64,000 bases of DNA from Flagellimonas sp. CMM7 (GTDB lineage Bacteria; Bacteroidota; Bacteroidia; Flavobacteriales; Flavobacteriaceae). Each line of letters opens with the position of its first letter. Position 1 is the stretch's first letter. Position numbers and translations under genes: made by a program. Below are positions 61,587 through 64,000 of this stretch, piece by piece. Where the stretch lies: NCBI RefSeq assembly GCF_021390195.1, contig NZ_CP090003.1, positions 1,104,001 through 1,168,000 on the forward strand. The letters run 5' to 3'. Under the pieces are notes generated by a model. The model was not told the DNA's origin. It saw nothing but the letters and a program-made list of their open reading frames with translations, and did not search any database.

Positions 61587-63215
61587 TTAAAAATGTTCAT
61601 TTAAGCTGTGATGAGAATCAATTAGAGGGCCTCCATTCAATATTTCTTCTGATGCTTGACTAGCAAACTTATCAAAATTAATATGAAACGAGTGTGCCAA
61701 TTGTATTGCTTTACTCACATATGCCCCTTTTTGTAACCATGTATTCATGGGATCCAATATTTCTGTTGGAACTCCAGGACAATACTTTGGCATGTGCAAT
61801 CCAAAAATTGGGTGTGCATCAAAATCAACCTTTTCCAGTTCTCCTTCCAAAATTGCTGAAATCATTGCTCTGGTATATTTTAATTTAATTCTAGAACCGA
61901 CTCCATAAGGACCACCACTCCATCCAGTATTGATCAACCAAACATTAACCCCTGCTTCTGTCATTTTTTTGCTTAGCATTTCAGCATATACCGTTGGATG
62001 CAATGGCATAAATGGTTCGCCAAAACAAGCAGAAAAAGATGGTACTGGTTCTGTAATACCCGCTTCTGTACCGGCAACTTTCGCCGTATACCCAGAAATA
62101 AAATGATAGGCGGCCTGACCAGGTGTTAATTTAGACACTGGAGGCAAAACACCAAAGGCATCACAGGTTAAGAAAAAGATATTTTTTGGGTTTGAGGCAT
62201 AAGAAGGCACTTGAATATTATCAATATTCTCTATAGGATAACTTACTCGTGTATTTTGGGTAATAGTGCTATCAAAGTAATCCACTTCCTTTGTTCCTTC
62301 CTTAAAAACAACATTTTCCAATAAAGCTCCCGGTCTTATCGCCCTGTAAATATCTGGCTCCTTTTCTTCAGTAAGGTCAATAACCTTGGCATAACAACCT
62401 CCTTCAAAATTAAAGATGGTGTTTTCGGCTGTCCAACCATGTTCATCATCCCCAATAAGTTTTCTGTTGGGGTCTGCAGATAGAGTTGTTTTTCCTGTAC
62501 CAGAAAGTCCGAAGAAAATAGCAGTGTCCCCGTCTTCACCAACATTGGCAGAACAGTGCATGGGCAATACATTCTTTTCAGTTGGTAAAATCAAGTTTAA
62601 CGCAGAGAAAATCCCTTTTTTCATTTCCCCCGTATACGCTGAACCGCCCACTAAAGCAATTTTCTTGGTAAAGTTGAGAATTGAAAAGTTACCATCCAAA
62701 ATCCCTACGGCCTTTGGGTCTGGCGCTAAATATCCAGGAGCACACAATACCAACCATTCCTCTTCAAAGTCTTTCAAATCTTCTTCCGAAAGTCTTAAGA
62801 ACATGTTTTTGATAAAGTAATTGGACCAAGGATATTCTGTGATTGTACGTACGTTCATTTTATATTTAGGATCGGCACAAACCGCAGCATCCCTCACATA
62901 AACTTCTTTATCCGAAAGGTAATTTACAAGACCTTGATGAAGTACTTCAAAATTTTCCGGTGAGATTGGCTTGTTGATCCTACCCCACCAAACTGTATCT
63001 TTAGTGTAGTCATCTTTGACCAAAAAACGATCTTTTGGGGAACGCCCTGTAAACTTACCTGTGTTTATGCATAATGTACCATTTTCAGTTTCTGTACCCA
63101 ATCCTTTTTCAACAGTCATTTCCTGTATGGTCTCAGCATCTAAGTTCCAATGTATATGCTCCGTTTTAAGGCCATACTTTTCTAAAGTTTTTGATTTTTC
63201 CATAATTTTTTCCAT
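61587..63215 (-). CDS. pckA: Phosphoenolpyruvate carboxykinase (ATP)
   Basis: A 542-aa enzyme that makes phosphoenolpyruvate from oxaloacetate and ATP, the first gluconeogenic step. The kinase-1a P-loop GLSGTGKTT lies at 236-244, preceded by LPMHCSANVG; kinase-2 residues are in LIGDDEHGW (253-261); RSPKDRF and EAGITEPVPSFSACFG are PCK signatures. ATG 63215 is used; an ATG four codons later is also possible. It is in an operon between an SLC13 transporter (16 bases upstream) and pfkA (11 bases downstream). Confidence 0.97.
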   Translation of the reverse strand: MEKIMEKSKTLEKYGLKTEHIHWNLDAETIQEMTVEKGLGTETENGTLCINTGKFTGRSPKDRFLVKDDYTKDTVWWGRINKPISPENFEVLHQGLVNYLSDKEVYVRDAAVCADPKYKMNVRTITEYPWSNYFIKNMFLRLSEEDLKDFEEEWLVLCAPGYLAPDPKAVGILDGNFSILNFTKKIALVGGSAYTGEMKKGIFSALNLILPTEKNVLPMHCSANVGEDGDTAIFFGLSGTGKTTLSADPNRKLIGDDEHGWTAENTIFNFEGGCYAKVIDLTEEKEPDIYRAIRPGALLENVVFKEGTKEVDYFDSTITQNTRVSYPIENIDNIQVPSYASNPKNIFFLTCDAFGVLPPVSKLTPGQAAYHFISGYTAKVAGTEAGITEPVPSFSACFGEPFMPLHPTVYAEMLSKKMTEAGVNVWLINTGWSGGPYGVGSRIKLKYTRAMISAILEGELEKVDFDAHPIFGLHMPKYCPGVPTEILDPMNTWLQKGAYVSKAIQLAHSFHINFDKFASQASEEILNGGPLIDSHHSLNEHF

Positions 63216-63231
63216 GTTTATTGTTTTAAGA

Positions 63232-64000
63232 TTAAAAGCTCCATATCAATGGAACCAATACTAGAGTTGCTATAAAGAACAGTAAGAGGAGTGGTCCTCC
63301 CACTTTTATATAATCCATAAACTTGTATCCACCAGAAGACATTACCATTGCATTGGTAGTAGTCCCTACTGGAGTCAAAAATGCAGTTGATGCGCTAACG
63401 GCAACGGTTATCAAATAAGGTTTTGGCGAAACACCTAGAGATGTTGCAGCCAATAAGGCAATAGGCGCCATCAAAACCGCAGTTGCTGAATTATTTATTG
63501 TCTGACTAAAAGCCGTTGTCAATAAAAAGATACCACCTAAAAGAACCGTTGGATGTATACTTCCCAGCGCTTCTACCAAGCCGTTGGCTGCCATTTCGGC
63601 TACTCCTGTTTTCTGCAAAGCCGTTCCCATAGGTATCATCGCAGCAATCATTACCACACTGGTCCAACTAATTCCCTTATACGCTTTTGATATGGGCACA
63701 CATCGAGTCAACAACATAATACCAGCGCATATCAATGCTGTTATTGCACCAGGGAAAACTTTAAACACCAAGAGGAGTATCATCAAGATTAGAGTACCCA
63801 TGGCGATATAACTTCGTGTACTTAGAGTTGCAACATTTTTAGATAATGCTTCTGGACTACCAGAAATCACAACATTCTCGTAAAGTGACTTTAGGTTTTC
63901 AATATTTTCCCATGGCCCTCTTATTACGAAAGCATCCCCGGCTTCTATTTTTATCTTACCTGTAAGTGGACGGTTATTCCTTGAAGCTGCTAGCAACTGT
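63232..64000 (-). CDS. SLC13 family permease, N-terminal part cut by window edge
   Basis: The frame runs open to the right edge, so the start is outside the window. The visible 256 residues begin with the end of a TrkA-C (RCK_C) domain (GKIKIEAGDAFVIRGPWENIENLKSLYEN) and continue with about seven membrane helices (YIAMGTLILMILLLVFKVFPGAI, ISWTSVVMIAAMIPMGTAL, INNSATAVLMAPIALLAATSLG, FLTPVGTTTNAMVMSSGGY). The double SNT-like motif NNSATAVLM and TPVGTTTNAM is the substrate/sodium site of divalent-anion transporters (dicarboxylates, sulfate, citrate). Operon position before pckA favours a C4-dicarboxylate. Confidence 0.88.
   Translation of the reverse strand, partial: QLLAASRNNRPLTGKIKIEAGDAFVIRGPWENIENLKSLYENVVISGSPEALSKNVATLSTRSYIAMGTLILMILLLVFKVFPGAITALICAGIMLLTRCVPISKAYKGISWTSVVMIAAMIPMGTALQKTGVAEMAANGLVEALGSIHPTVLLGGIFLLTTAFSQTINNSATAVLMAPIALLAATSLGVSPKPYLITVAVSASTAFLTPVGTTTNAMVMSSGGYKFMDYIKVGGPLLLLFFIATLVLVPLIWSF

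Noticed and set aside
1-64000. CRISPR arrays, prophage, insertion sequences, toxin-antitoxin or defence genes
   Set aside because: I found no regularly spaced repeats, transposase, integrase, phage structural gene or known defence gene family on either strand.

Overview
The window is a stretch of chromosome from a member of the Bacteroidetes, most likely a marine Flavobacteriaceae; I cannot fix the genus. The evidence is AT-rich DNA, start codons without Shine-Dalgarno sequences, promoters of the Bacteroidetes form TTTG-N19-TANNTTTG (three perfect examples at 2487-2517, 22724-22754 and 54040-54070), and families typical of this group (DUF2723 membrane protein, DUF5916 pair, ExbB-X-ExbD-ExbD followed by a PorT-like barrel, ribosomal protein S2 with a helix-hairpin-helix tail). 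Almost all of it reads as ordinary, densely packed core genome. I see no prophage, transposase, CRISPR array, rRNA or plasmid gene, and no gene-free stretch longer than 300 bases.

Layout. 1-6300: an edge-truncated secreted protein, an S41 peptidase, tRNA-Gln, a DUF2723 protein and a thioredoxin-fold protein without its cysteines; an inverted pair of REP-like hairpins lies at 2194-2317. 6380-13444: a metallophosphoesterase, cutC divergent from a Tat-lipoprotein glycosylasparaginase, polA, an esterase and a 56-aa protein. 13613-19866: a tyrosine/homogentisate catabolic cluster (MarR regulator divergent from hpd, hmgA, fahA, a flavin-reductase-like gene and an aromatic aminotransferase). 19901-26088: a DUF5916 protein, then rplM-rpsI-rpsB-tsf. 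26166-29267: an ECF sigma factor, a membrane anti-sigma factor with HEAT repeats and two DUF4097 proteins. 29434-36841: pyrH-frr, an MMPL/RND exporter, asnS, rpoN and a PAP2-like membrane protein. 36836-42448: a PorT-like barrel, the ExbBD energiser operon, tRNA-Ser, L-asparaginase, TatD and a retropepsin-like protease. 42437-50559: sucB/sucA, an amidohydrolase, galE and a DegT aminotransferase. 50641-53514: kdtA, a sugar transporter and a 44-aa membrane protein. 53528-60210: an Lrp regulator divergent from a DinB-DUF1272-unknown-DUF5916-GNAT operon, a lipoprotein, a short HPF and a membrane-anchored flavodoxin-like protein. 60256-64000: an SLC13 transporter, pckA and pfk in one operon.

How the parts work together. 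The tyrosine cluster should take 4-hydroxyphenylpyruvate to fumarate and acetoacetate under a MarR repressor whose likely operator covers the promoter. No maleylacetoacetate isomerase gene is present, which is the main metabolic gap. The ECF operon looks like a complete envelope-stress circuit. The SLC13-pckA-pfk operon points to dicarboxylate-fed gluconeogenesis next to a phosphofructokinase with mixed ATP/PPi signatures. I found no clear new multi-gene system. The best leads are the sigma/HEAT/DUF4097 operon, the isomerase gap, the two palindromic repeat families, the cysteine-less thioredoxin and the S2 fusion.
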